Source: Owenia fusiformis (Eukaryota; Annelida; Polychaeta; Sabellida; Oweniidae). Taken from it: a stretch of 64,000 nt of DNA. Position numbers and translations under genes: made by a program. The stretch covers positions 10,879,278-10,943,277 of the forward strand of contig CAIIXF020000008.1 in NCBI GenBank assembly GCA_903813345.2. The letters are read 5' to 3'. This document shows, piece after piece, positions 20,796-64,000 of the stretch. Position 1 is the first letter of the stretch. Every line of letters starts with the position of its first letter. The notes beneath the pieces were generated by a model that was not told where the DNA came from, did not search any database, and worked only from the letters and a program-made list of their open reading frames with translations.

Positions 20796-22989
20796 CTTGA
20801 CTTTGGGTTCCCGATTTTGAACATCAAATTTCACATTTACAGAAAGATTTACAAGAACGGTACATGGTTTGACTTGTAAATGGTGTTTACTTCATTTAAA
20901 ACATGTACAAACTGAATTTTGACCCCATGAGCATCGCACAGACACTTTAAATGCAGCTCTAACATAGAACCAGGGAGATTTGAAAAATCAGGCTGTTGCT
21001 GGATTAAGTTCGAGAGTTGTGAACAATCATGTCTATATAAAGACATATCCTTTGATTCATATGAGAGTAAACTGCGAAATTACAAAATTATTTCGCACTA
21101 TGCTATTTTTGAGTAATCTTTTAAAAATATGGTAGTGTAGTAATTTTATCTCTAATATGTATATTTGTGTTTAAAACACATTTTCCATGCTTTGAAGATA
21201 ACAAGACACATTGTTAATATATATGATCTAAAATATGTCAACTAATCACCATTCAACTAAAAATATAAACAACTATTGCTGAAAGTGAAACATTGGTCAT
21301 TTCGCCCATTTATGTGTCATTTTTTGATTTTAGTGTGCTAATAAATATGCTTAACTTTTGAAAAGTTTAAGAATATTATCATGCAATAATAACATTTGTG
21401 TTGGTTTTCTCATTTAATGGTGGAGGGCAGATCTTAGACCTCTAATAAAAACATTCGTTGTCTTACATACATTTTCTTTAAGTTAAATCAAAGACAGATT
21501 CAATAAAAAACATATATGAATCTATCATCAAAGAATTATAATTGTGGAAAATTATATGCTACTGCTAAATGCAGAATGCTAAAAATGCCAAATTTTAGAC
21601 ACATGTAATCAAATGAAGGTTACATTAAATAATACATATCGATAGAGAATAGCTACAATTTTGTTAAAGTTGATGATTTGAAATTACTTTTTCATTTACA
21701 TAAATGGGGCAGGGGAGACATGAAAGCTATAATATCAACATTGGTTGTCCAATATACATTTTCTATATCCTAAATGGAAGAAGACATGTACAAGAACAAA
21801 TTTGACTAAGAATGCACCAACCAGTCAGCATTAAACTCAAGATATAAGGACCTATATGGTATTGCTGAAAGCGAAAATGGTCAAAAAAGCCATGTTTTGT
21901 CCTTAAATGTCTCATTTCTAGGCACTAGTTTACCAATAAAGGTTCTGAAATATCTTAAAAACATTAAATAACACATAATATTGATATAGAATAGCTACAA
22001 CTTTATTAAAGTTTATAGTTTCAAGTTATTTTATATTTTCATATTTTTCTTATATTTTTCATGATAAATGGGGTAGGGGAGATCTGAAAGCTCTAATATG
22101 ACCATTGGTGGTCCACTATACATTTTCTATACCTTAAATGGAAGAAGACATCTACAAAAACAGATTTTATTACAATTGCAACAACCAGTAAGCATAAAAC
22201 TCAAGATATGAGGAACTATATGTTACTGCTGAAAGCTAAAATGATTTTAAAAAATGCCAAGTTTTGTCCTTAAATGTCTCATTTCTAGGCACTAGTATAC
22301 CAATAAAGGTTCTGAAATATCTGAAAAACATTAAATAATACATAATATTGATATAGAATAGCTACAACATTGTTAAAGTTTATAAATTCAAGTTATTTTA
22401 TATTTTCATATGTTTCAGTAATTTTTCATAATAAATGGGGTAAGGGAGATCTGAAAGCTCTAATATGACCATTGGTGGTCCAATATACATTTTTTGTATC
22501 TTAAATGGAAGAAGACATGTACAAGCACAGATTTAATCAAAATTGCAACAACCAGTCAACATTAAACTCAAGATATAAGGAACTATATGTTACTGCTGAA
22601 AGCGAAAATGATCAAAAATGCCAAATTTTGTCCTTAATTATCTTATTTCTAGACACTAGTACACTAATGAAGGTCCCTAAACATCTGAAAAACATTAAAT
22701 AATACATAGTGTTAATATTAAATAGCTAGAGTTTTGTTTGAGTTGAACATTTTGACTTTTTGTAGTTTCCATTTTTAGCCAATTTTTTTCTAAAAAATTC
22801 AAGGTATGTCTTCCTCGGACCAATATTTAGATATGTTCGCAAGAGTTATATGCTTCGCAGGCGAAATCCCTTATGCAGGAAACCCTAATAGAATGAAAAA
22901 TACAGAGAAACTCCATCCAGCTCACAAAGTCATTTTTGGCACAATTCTCACACCTTCCACCCCGAGTAGTTGATAAGTCTTTGTTGTTA

Positions 22990-23597
22990 TATCCTATATT
23001 GCCCATTCTATATTTCTGACAATACAATTCAAAAAATACCATAGCAAATATTAAGAAATGGTCTTTTGGGATGATTTTCGTAAGCTTTTTTTACTCTTGA
23101 AAACCTGTTATCCAATGATTTGGGTTCACACTTTCTCTCCAAAAATGTCTAGTTTAATATCTTGAATATTTGATTAGTATTTTACAGAACATTTTCATAA
23201 TGGTTTAAAATACATGTTTTGCACATGCATAACCGTTTAACAGTTTATTTTGTGTCATCTTATGGACTACATCTAAACAATCAAAAAATGATATGTTTAG
23301 TGTACAATAAATGAACCAAGAATTCCCCCATCAAGTAGACAATCGGTAATGTCATTTTCTTTTGCCTGGACAGCATGTATAATTGTCAGGCCATATTTCA
23401 TGTCATGGTTACGTAACAGATGTATTACATAATTTTTATCATTGATGTCTCTCATCTTTGTGCGTAGAATTTGGTAGAATGAAACATAGTGTCATTATGT
23501 TGTCATAGTGATAAAGGAATTGAAAGCAGGGCTTACTGGCACATATACCTGCTCACATACTTTCTATTAATTCCCATACAAATGCTTTACAAAGTCT
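22990..23597. other. Non-coding stretch, nothing recognised
   Basis: AT-rich sequence with no supported exon on either strand. Confidence 0.5.
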
Positions 23598-23935
23598 GTA
23601 ATACAGTGCAGTAAAGCATAGTGTAGTGCAGTCATTTATATTGCGGTGCAGTAAAGCATATTGTAGCACAGTCAAGTATGTATGTATTTTAGTGCAGTAA
23701 AGCATGTTACAGTGAGTAAAGTATATTTTAGTGCAGTAAAGCATGTTACAGTGCAGTAAAGCATATTGTAGCACAGTCAAGTATGTATGTATTTTAGTGC
23801 AGTAAAGCATGTTACAGTGAGTAAAGTATATTTTAGTGCAGTAAAGCATGTTACAGTGCAGTAAAGTATATTGTAGTGCAGTAAAGCATATTATAGTGAA
23901 GTATAGAATAGTGTTATGAAGTGTAGTATAGCATT
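23598..23935. repeat. 'agtgcagtaaagcatgtt' minisatellite with ~105 bp higher-order unit
   Basis: About 15 copies of a ~20 bp motif 'agtgcagtaaagcatattgt' are present. A longer block starting 'gtgcagtaaagcatattgta' at ~23647 recurs at ~23752, a ~105 bp higher-order period. Related 'gtgaagtatagaatagt' copies occur at 23900-23925 and 24295-24345. Confidence 0.9.
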
Positions 23936-24676
23936 ATCTAGTATATACCACAGTGCAGTTGATTTAATCTTACACAACAGTGCAATGTGACTTGTCAACG
24001 TTCAGTAACATGCTGTAATAAATGATGAATTGAATTATATCAACCAATGAGTTGACAAAGAATGAAAAGGGATATATCATTTTCAACATGCTATCCATGA
24101 ATATGATAAATGCCAGTCATGAGTTAGTTGCCTACCCCTAAATGCTATAGTAAACCATTGATAGGGAACGTATCATGTCATGTATACATTTCTATGTCAA
24201 TAATCTGCAAAATGCTAAAAAGCCTATTTAAAGCAGATATATTATTTAACAGTGATGAAATTTCCTTTCTCTATTTTACTTTGTGGAAAGGGGAATAGTA
24301 AAGTATAGAATAGTGAAGTATAGAATTGTGAAGTATTGAATAGTGTTATTTAAAGCATATATATTATTTAACAGTGATGGAATTTAGATAGAATATAATT
24401 TAAACCTTACCATGCAAACACAAACACAAACACAATGATATTCTATAGATCCTTTCAAAATATGTACATTCATGAAAAGATATGCTATATGACTTCCATA
24501 TTGACTGATATCTATAAATTAATTCACTGTTCATGTTTTATTGCTTCAGTTATTGAAATTCTTTTGTATAACATGTTATTTTGCTATTTTTGCAAGCCCC
24601 TTAATCTCTGTGAATTTACCATGTCATTAATGTTAGTATGACATTGATGTTATAATCTGTCTTTATTTTCATCCAG

Positions 24677-24775
24677 TGCCCTCATGAGCTGCCGTGTCCA
24701 AGGTTTACTCAAGAAAAGAAGACACCATGCAACTTCCCTATTAGATACAAGAAACTAACAAATACCCAAAACTTG
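24677..24775 (+). CDS. METTL17: METTL17-like exon (Fe-S cysteine cluster)
   Basis: 99 bp exon after 'atccag' with donor 'gtaagt', phase 0. It reads CPHELPCPRFTQEKKTPCNF. This CPHxxxCP...C segment is a hallmark of METTL17/Rsm22, whose cysteines are reported to bind a 4Fe-4S cluster. It joins in frame to the exon at 25089. Confidence 0.9.
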
Positions 24776-26767
24776 GTAAGTTAAAAGATCACAAGGATGT
24801 ACAATATGTAATTCATGTTTATGAATACTTCTTCAATGTAAACACACCATAATATGAATGCTTTATGGTAACAATTTTTAAACAACATAGTGTATTTTAC
24901 AAAAAGTATTTCCTAAATTGTCGATATTTCCATTGAATGTGCTGTCTATTATGAGTAGCCTATAATGTCATATTTAAATTAACTGGTTTCATCATTATTA
25001 TTCTAGTTCCACATAACAAAGAGATCATTAAATTTTCATCAATTAAGGTTATTATTGTTAAGCTACTGACACATTATTTTCTTTACAGAATGATGGCAAT
25101 GTTAAAACTGATGTATACTCATACCTGGTGATGAAACGTGGGCCTAGAACAGATCCTTCATTATCCTGGCCAAGGGTAGTGCGTGAGGGTGTCAATCCGA
25201 AACACTGCTCATATTGTCGTGTGTGTACCAGTACAGGGACGCTTGATGAAGCAATAATAAGCAAGGGGAAAAGTGGAAAGTATGTCTAGTAGTGCAATCA
25301 GAGGAACATCATTTACAGTTATTATGTCACCACCACAAGTGGTAGCAAAAATTCTCATTTTTAATGCATTGACATAGACTTTAGGATTCTACCAACTCCA
25401 GTTTGACCAATATAGGGGTAACAATTACTAACAACAAGTGGTGATATATTGTTAATGTTATAGTCTCCAACATTTTTGTGGACAGTGATTGGTGTTTCAC
25501 ATTCGGCATTCAGTGTCTATAACAAATGGCAGGTGATGACATTTTGCATGTTAACGCCTTGTTTAATTTCCAATTCCCAAGTTATTATAGTTTTATTGTC
25601 AGAATGACAAGGTCACACCAAAATGGTTATGCTAAAATAAACAATGGGCCACAGGGTTCTCACCAGGAAATTTTTAGACCCCAGATTTTTAGCGGTATTG
25701 TGACTACTTTTTTCGCGGTATTGCGACTTCTCCCCCACGTGAGATCAGAGATATCCTATTAGTATACTTCTCAACATACTTCTCAACATACTTCTCAACA
25801 TACTTCTCAACATACTTCTTAACATTATCTTGCTATTTTAATCCCAGTTTTTATTCCTAAAAGGTATCCAACTTCCCATTCCTTGTTTGTATCCAGTTAA
25901 ATGTTTTTACTCAAGAGTTTTACCGCAAAAAATGTGACAAAAATGTACAATTAGACTCCGGAAAAACACTTTAGCTTAAGACTCCTGAAAAGCTATTAGA
26001 CTCTGGAGCAAGAGGGTTTTAAGACATTAGACTCCGGAGAATCTTCGGAGTCTAAAAGCCTAGTGAGAACCCTGGGCTACTTCTAAAACTATGAACATAT
26101 TACAGACAAGCCTTTTGATATTCAGTGTAATTTGCTGTGAAGCTGTTAATCTATAGGCCTTCAGAGTGTCGGCCAAGTTAATGTTGAGGCCATGGTTCAA
26201 AAATAGTATTAACAAGACGTCACACTAAGATTAGCCACACACATATAAAACATAAAATTCCATGTCTTCATAAGTCTTCTCCTGCATTCCTTGTGCATTA
26301 TTTGTGAACTTGTTATATTTTGCAATGAGTCTTCAGAGACATGCAATTTAGGGATTTACAGACATGACTTTTTCTAAGACACTTTTATTTAATGCCTTTA
26401 TACTTTTTTCAGGCATCTGTATAAAGTGGCCAAATACACTGCATGGGGGGACAGATTACCTGTGAAAGACACTCCACAAAGTGAAAAAGACAATCTCCAT
26501 CCTATGGATACAGACTCTGAAACCCTCAAAAATGTTGTGGCTGATGACCTCAATCATACAGATGGTAACCAAAGGTTGAAGGACACAGATTCTCTCAGTC
26601 ATGCTACCAGAACCAATACAACAACCAAACAGGACTTTGAAAAATCAAACAATAATCCTCCTAAAGATGATGATAAACAAACTGAACTTTCACAAACATC
26701 TAACACTACAGAATGTATAGATTCACATGTGGATGAGTCCGTGACAAGGTACTTTAACAGCACTTAA
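24677..26767 (+). CDS. METTL17: METTL17-like (mitochondrial Rsm22-type) gene, last three exons
   Basis: Exons 24677-24775, 25089-25279 and 26413-26767 join in frame and give the last 214 residues and the stop. Conserved marks in order: CPHELPC, PC, SYLVMKRG, SWPRVVREG, HCSYCRVC and WGDRLPV. Family knowledge: METTL17 is a methyltransferase-like factor of the mitochondrial matrix that binds the small mitoribosomal subunit during assembly, and its cysteines coordinate an iron-sulfur cluster. The upstream half, with the SAM-binding fold, was not found between here and the lectin gene. Beyond WGDRLPV the protein has a ~100-residue polar, acidic tail rich in D, S, T and N. An AATAAA follows 38 bases after the stop. 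Confidence 0.88.
25089..25279 (+). CDS. METTL17: METTL17-like exon (WPR motif, last cysteine ligands)
   Basis: 191 bp exon after 'ctttacag', donor 'gtatgt'. It encodes DVYSYLVMKRGPRTDP, SWPRVVREGVNPKHCSYC and RVCTSTGTLDEAI, matching the penultimate segment of METTL17. It leaves two bases that combine with G of the next exon to make Lys. Confidence 0.9.
25652..26074. mobile_element. ~420 bp hAT-like MITE, 'cagggttctcacc' ends, compact copy
   Basis: Ends 'cagggttctcaccagg' and 'cctagtgagaaccctg' are inverted. Internal landmarks 'ttagactccgga' and 'tcggagtctaaaag' match the element at 4828-7595. It also has a five-fold 'catacttctcaa' repeat (25765-25817). Lies in the last METTL17 intron. Confidence 0.85.
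26413..26767 (+). CDS. METTL17: METTL17-like terminal exon with long polar tail
   Basis: Starts after 'tttttcag'. The first base completes Lys, then HLYKVAKYTAWGDRLPV, the conserved C-terminal motif of the family. The remaining ~100 residues are low-complexity (DTDSETLKN, NTTTKQDFEKSNNNPPKDDD) and end in RYFNST-stop at 26767. A tail this long is not, to my memory, typical. Confidence 0.88.
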
Positions 26768-26804
26768 AGTTTGATCATATTAGAAAGGGTGTCCTTTAAT
26801 GATA

Positions 26805-26810
26805 AATAAA
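26805..26810 (+). promoter_or_regulatory. AATAAA polyadenylation signal for METTL17-like gene
   Basis: Canonical hexamer 38 bases after the stop codon. Confidence 0.65.
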
Positions 26811-29667
26811 TTCACAATCTGCAATGACAGCCATTTCTTCTTATCTTATTTATTGCATAAAACTTGAATATTTCAAATGGCCATCCTCAGAACTGAACTT
26901 CATTTAGAAGATGAAGATGACTCAGTGATGAATTTAGATTACTCAAAATGTAAGAAGATATGATAATACTGGATAGATACTGTGATTATGAGTAAAAAAC
27001 ATATAATTACTGAAATAAGTCAAAATAAAAAATGCTGTGAATACATGTATGTATATATTATCTTTATAAGTCTGCTGCAGGCTTTTTACTTTTCTTTATC
27101 ATGTGTTCAATACAATATTTCTAAGAAATGACTGAACTGGAAATTAGTATCCAATTGTGTCAACTCCACACGTGTGCATTACAGAACATAGTACAAAACG
27201 ACATCCTGGAAAAGTGTTACAGATCTTGATGCCAACGTCTCCACATATCAATCGATGACATAAGAATCAAACAAAACAAAATTTACTGGTGCCTATTGTA
27301 TCTAGTTTATTTTTATTCTTCAACCAGCAGGACTAACAGGTTTAATGGTTCAATAACCTATATTTCATATTGTACATCGGCTTTTCATGCATAATACAAG
27401 GGGTCCCTTTGTGGGGTTAAGGACCTCTTGTAACAAAACATATACCAAATGTATCACATTGGGCAAAGAAACGGAAATATGACACCATTTTAAGGTTTAT
27501 TGTAACATTGTCCATTTTTACAAGTTGTTTGAATAATAACAAATCCAAAGAAGTTATGCCATTTAATCATAAACAAAAATTAGCTTTGAACCATCACACA
27601 TAATTAATTTAAATAATTTAATTTGTAAAGGCATAAAATCAATAGACCATGTCATAATTCGCCACATATATTACAGTATTCTAGAAGCAAATCTAAATAC
27701 AGAAGAGTTTGGAGTATAAAATTGATTGAGCTTCCAATACAAAATAAGCAACAATTTTCTAAGACCACAGGCAGTTATGCATTTAAATACAAGTATTTTA
27801 CAATTTTAACCCATTCAATAGTAATTTCAGACATCAGGAGGCCAAATTGCGTTATAAATAAAACCGAATATGTTATCCTTTATTAAACACGCATAAATAT
27901 CACTTCTGGAACTTAATTCACACATTTACAAGTTTATAGACATTTAATAGGCCAGCCTTAAGGTGGTAACCTTCAACACACTAGCTGCTACCTTGGCTCT
28001 ATATTGTTCTTACTAAAATCCATCTCACAACCAAACCATGGCAGTGATTCGCTTCTCAAACAATTTCAAATGGTTGCTATGGTAACATAATTACCGAAAC
28101 ATGTTGCTGTAGTAATACTATGGGCAACACATTTAATCCCTATATTTTATCGACATGGTGTTCAATATGGAGATTTCTTACTTGATAGCAAACAGTTCAA
28201 ATTATTTGAACATTTATAGTTCTAACTCTATCTTTAACAACCCGATTGATGACATTTTGAATTCATTTGGTATGACAGTATGTCATTATGATAAAGATTA
28301 CATTTTGGACAAAACTGAAAATTTGCTTGTAATGTATTTCGGTTAGATGAAGCAACTTAATTTACGAAAACCTTAACTCAAAAAATCATGAAATGAAAAA
28401 TTACGTCAAGTTTTAAATCGGTAAAAATCAAGAGACATGCAACATGAGACGTAATTATGTTCTGATATTCTATCGTTTAATTGTATTGATATAGCAGAAC
28501 TAAACCGGTATGTGTATATAGTATTGAACAATTCTTTCAGTTTAAAATGTGATGGTGTGTGCTTTAGAATATAACATATATCTATGAATCTAACGCTTTG
28601 ATGGTCACATAATCTGCATTCAAAACCATAGCCATATGTTTTACCCCAGGACTAACTGCTCAAACCCATTAACAGTGATTTCAAAAATGCCACTTACAAA
28701 AATAAGAAGAATGCACATTTCATTGTAGGTTGCTTTTAATCATGATCACTCCCGAACAGATTCTTCGAGACCATCTAATTGGGATTCTTCAATATACCCT
28801 ATGTATTATGTTATTTACCCTTATACCATGGGCTTATCCTATAATTTCACCATGAGTATGCACCCCAGTTCAAATGGCTCTTTAATGTGAATGGCAATTG
28901 AGAAAATATCCCATCTTGGTTAAGAGTAATTAGCCCCGGGAAAGCACAGACATTACTTATATACATACATTATAGCTTCATAGCTTTGGACAACAGGTCT
29001 TTCATAACAAAGTCTCAACAAAAACAGGACATGGCCATGATGAATGAACCCACGTTCAAATTTGAACACTTCTGATTAATGTTATACAAATTCATTGCTA
29101 TGGTGACTCAAATTTGACAACAATAGAATTCATTGTTAAATTTCAAATCCTGATCAGTCGTACGCATAATTATATTATAAAACTGGGTATAAAAACACAC
29201 CACGATAAAAATGTTTTGTACATAGTTATACTGTAGTTACATCACCCTGGGTTCTATTTTCTACAAGTCTAAGAAATTCTGTACTGTGTATTATTCCAAA
29301 TCATCATAATGCTGGTATTAATATATTATGTTTTTGTTTAAAACACTACCTGTCATCCCTATTATGGGTGACTTCCCGATGTCCAGCAGTTATAAACTCT
29401 TCCATGCAGTTTTATGAAGGGGTGTTAGGTATGAATTACAACAGGCCTGTTCCCTAAGGCCTGAAGTCTGCTACAGTCCATATATTACACAAACAGAACA
29501 CACACTTCCCAGAATATCAACACATCACATGACCCTAGTTCTAAATCCCATTGGTTGTTCGTCGTAAAATCCATGCATACGATTGGTCAATATGGGTCAT
29601 GTGGCTCAATGCATGTGATTGGTCCATATGAGTCATGTGACTAAAATGCTGATAATGCCAGGGTGAA
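26811..29667. other. Convergent 3' region between METTL17-like gene and alpha-actinin
   Basis: No coding exon is recognised. Because alpha-actinin runs leftward and ends at 29668, much of this is probably its 3' UTR; minus-strand AATAAA hexamers occur at 27306-27311 and 27312-27317. The two genes converge tail to tail. Confidence 0.5.
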
Positions 29668-61783
<32,116 letters not shown>

Positions 61784-64000
61784 CTGCAAAGAAAAGGGGA
61801 CAATTTAATAATGGTCACATAGCATTAATATCATACCAGTAAAAGGGGAGTGGATGTAAACATGTACCTCCATCACAAGTCATGAACATATATATCAGGC
61901 TGTTTAACTTCGATAGAGGTGTTATAATGGCAATGGTTCAGATAACATAAAATTACAAATATTTCAACAAAATATTCAATACTCAAAATACAGTAATAAA
62001 AGTCCATTAAGCAGTTTAAGAAAGATAGGATAGAAGGAAATATGCCAGAAATTGCTGTCTATAATAATACAAATTCACAAGAATTACTTATCTTCAGGTA
62101 TAAATCTAAAATTCTATGTTAATTGCTTTTACAAATAGATGTCAGGTCTGCATCACACCATTTTACATACACTTTTTATATTTACTTTTTATCACCATTA
62201 CCTTGGACAATCATTTAAGTTAATTAAATCGAAGTTGTCCAATGATTTACATTTTACATTAGATAATGAGCTATCTGTATTAATTTCAATATATGGGAAA
62301 AATGGTATATGTAAAAATGTTCAGAACATTATCGATATATGTACTCCCGTTTATCCTTATTAATAGTTTGAGTTTGCAGCTTTAAAAGAGAACTTCATCT
62401 ACAACAGTAAGTTATTACTATTATTGTCTTATATAGTAGCAATCACTACTATTTGCCATTGGGCCTCTAGGTGGTTGTAAGGATAACTAGTGTTTGAAAT
62501 GATAATGTGATTTACAGTTGTGTCTTAAACAAGATAAAATGATCAGTAAATCACACTGACCTCTTACTGAATGAATTTACACCTTGTAATATTGATAAGT
62601 GCTATAGTTGTCAACTTATAAGATACACTACATGGCCATTTATTTCAATGTCCTATCCAATACATATATCAGGCATGACTGTGAATTGATGTTTTTAGAA
62701 CAGCTCTGAGAATCATAAATCACAATCACAAAATAAAAGAGTGTTTTCAAAAAATTAATGGGTGCTAAAATTACATTTTATTGCTTTAAGTGCTAAGTGC
62801 TTGTAGTACTATATGCTTGACCACAAACACTTTGATCAGCTACTGTGATGTGCTGCATGAGGTCACAATAGGCTATCTAAGAGTCACATATTGGTTTTAT
62901 TAGGTTCAAGATTGGACCTATAAATCGTAATAGTCTCTCTAGTTTCTATAGGTTACAATACTCGGTATAGGATCAAAAATTTATACTTCAAAAAAATATC
63001 AGCAAATGATCAAATCTATGGCATACTCTTATATCTAACAGAATATCTATAAACCAATGAAACCGAAATAGATGAATACCACTGTTGCCGACTACAAGGT
63101 CTGATGTTATATTTTTAGATACTCTTACACCAACTTCAATACACTGTACAATGGAGAATGCCTCATTGTACATTCAACAAGCCACAAGTATATACAGTAA
63201 AACCTGTTAAATTGAACATTTTTTGCCAAGGAGAAATCATTCAGTGTTGGTAGGTGTTCACTACAGAGAGAGTAATTCAAACAGAAGTCAGTATGTGCGG
63301 AGGAAGGGTGTTCACGAGAGACAGGTTTTCATTAGAGAGAGATATTCTCTAAGACATTAAATTACTTTATGTTCATATCAGACATTTTGGTATATTAAAA
63401 CATGTAAAATATTTGCAAACATAAATAATGTTTAATAGAAAGGAGCAAACACTGTATATTTCTTGTCAACTTAATAAGCAGCTTTTATTGTCAGTTCTTA
63501 ACCTAAATCTGTAATACCTTTGAATGTCACAAAATATATCATGCAAGCATTTTTTAACTGAAGGCACATATAACCGACATGTGCATGTACCTTAAAGCTA
63601 AGTAGAACTAATAAGCTAGATATCTCTTAAGTATTGTTATCATCTATGATTAAAAATTTCCTCATAAAGACATCTTGAACCCTGACAGTCCTGATAATAG
63701 GCACCTTACCACCCTTACAATACATTCATTCTCTATGTTTTTTCATGTTTGCACTGAGGTGTTAACATATTTTCATGACATACTGATGATAAACTGAGTA
63801 CTGTACACAGGTGTACCTAATCTACTGTGCATACCTGTATCATTATATCAGGTATTGGTCATTTTTACAAGGTCACTTTTAAATTGATACATGTTGACCG
63901 ATACAAAGTCAATAATACTGGTTGGCTCATACTCAAGAGATAAGGAGATCAAATACTGACAAAATTATATACTAGCCTGATATTTCACTACTATACAGTT
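61784..64000. other. Alpha-actinin 5' intron
   Basis: No exon recognised. Contains a 'cagtaaaacctg' family element at 63193-63345. The first coding exon must lie to the right of the window. Confidence 0.55.
63193..63345. mobile_element. 'agtaaaacctg' family MITE, second copy
   Basis: Starts 'cagtaaaacctgttaaattg', with 'gtgttcactacagagagag' and ending near 'gagagacaggttttcattag'. Same family as 7769-7946, less well preserved at the right end. Confidence 0.6.

Larger units (their letters stand above)
16337..22985. mobile_element. ~6.7 kb foldback element, arms made of ~360 bp tandem units
   Basis: The left arm (~16337-18130) and right arm (~21270-22985) are inverted copies. The outer ends share 'ctcggggtgga', 'gagctggatgga', 'ttcgcctgcgaagcatataa' and 'ttttggactt'-type segments. 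Each arm is a tandem array of ~345-367 bp units. Left-unit marks 'aaagttgtagctattct' are near 16584, 16949, 17311, 17677 and 18031; right-arm inverted marks are near 21654, 21998, 22365 and 22727. This architecture is known for foldback transposons. The centre holds a decayed ORF and another element. No intact transposase is present. Confidence 0.85.

Noticed and set aside
23553-23849. 98-codon minus-strand open frame rich in LYCTKIYFTHCNM repeats
   Set aside because: It is only the translation of the 20 bp minisatellite; no codon-level conservation beyond DNA repeat identity.

Overview
This is AT-rich animal nuclear DNA: split genes with GT-AG introns, intron-rich metazoan families and dense non-autonomous transposons. 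It carries an alpha-actinin locus, a secreted thrombospondin/C-type-lectin gene and a METTL17-type gene. The repeat style and lectin architecture suggest a marine invertebrate, perhaps a mollusc or another lophotrochozoan. That placement is inference; no single sequence proves it. I reassembled the exons by hand from splice sites, reading phase and family conservation.

Left third (1-15.7 kb, minus strand): a secreted multidomain gene starting at 15673 and running off the left edge. Order: signal peptide, two TSP1 repeats, an unrecognised two-exon region, a C-type lectin domain (CTLD) with EPN and WND sugar-binding motifs, a second CTLD lacking them, then a cysteine-rich PAN/apple-like part. 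Its introns hold nested inverted-repeat transposons.

15.7-24.6 kb: mostly repeats. The main object is a ~6.7 kb foldback structure. Two ~1.7 kb arms in opposite orientation are built of ~360 bp tandem units. They enclose a decayed ORF and a ~1 kb element with terminal inverted repeats.

24.7-26.8 kb, plus strand: the last three exons of a METTL17 (mitochondrial Rsm22-family) gene, with its cysteine ligands. The upstream half of that protein could not be found.

29.7-61.8 kb, minus strand: an almost complete alpha-actinin gene lacking only the first coding exon, which must lie to the right of the window. Reconstructed exons give 856 residues in frame through CH1, CH2, four spectrin repeats, EF-hands and the C-terminal YGESDL. 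Its most striking feature is repeated tandem exon duplication. Three consecutive CH2-coding positions are affected except for one single-copy exon between them, and the first EF-hand exon is also doubled. Most duplicates are intact and look like mutually exclusive alternative exons; one copy is dead, with an in-frame stop. An intronless gene for a PKDCC/VLK-like secretory-pathway kinase homologue (57094-58479) sits in an alpha-actinin intron on the same strand and seems to have lost the metal-binding Asp of an active kinase.
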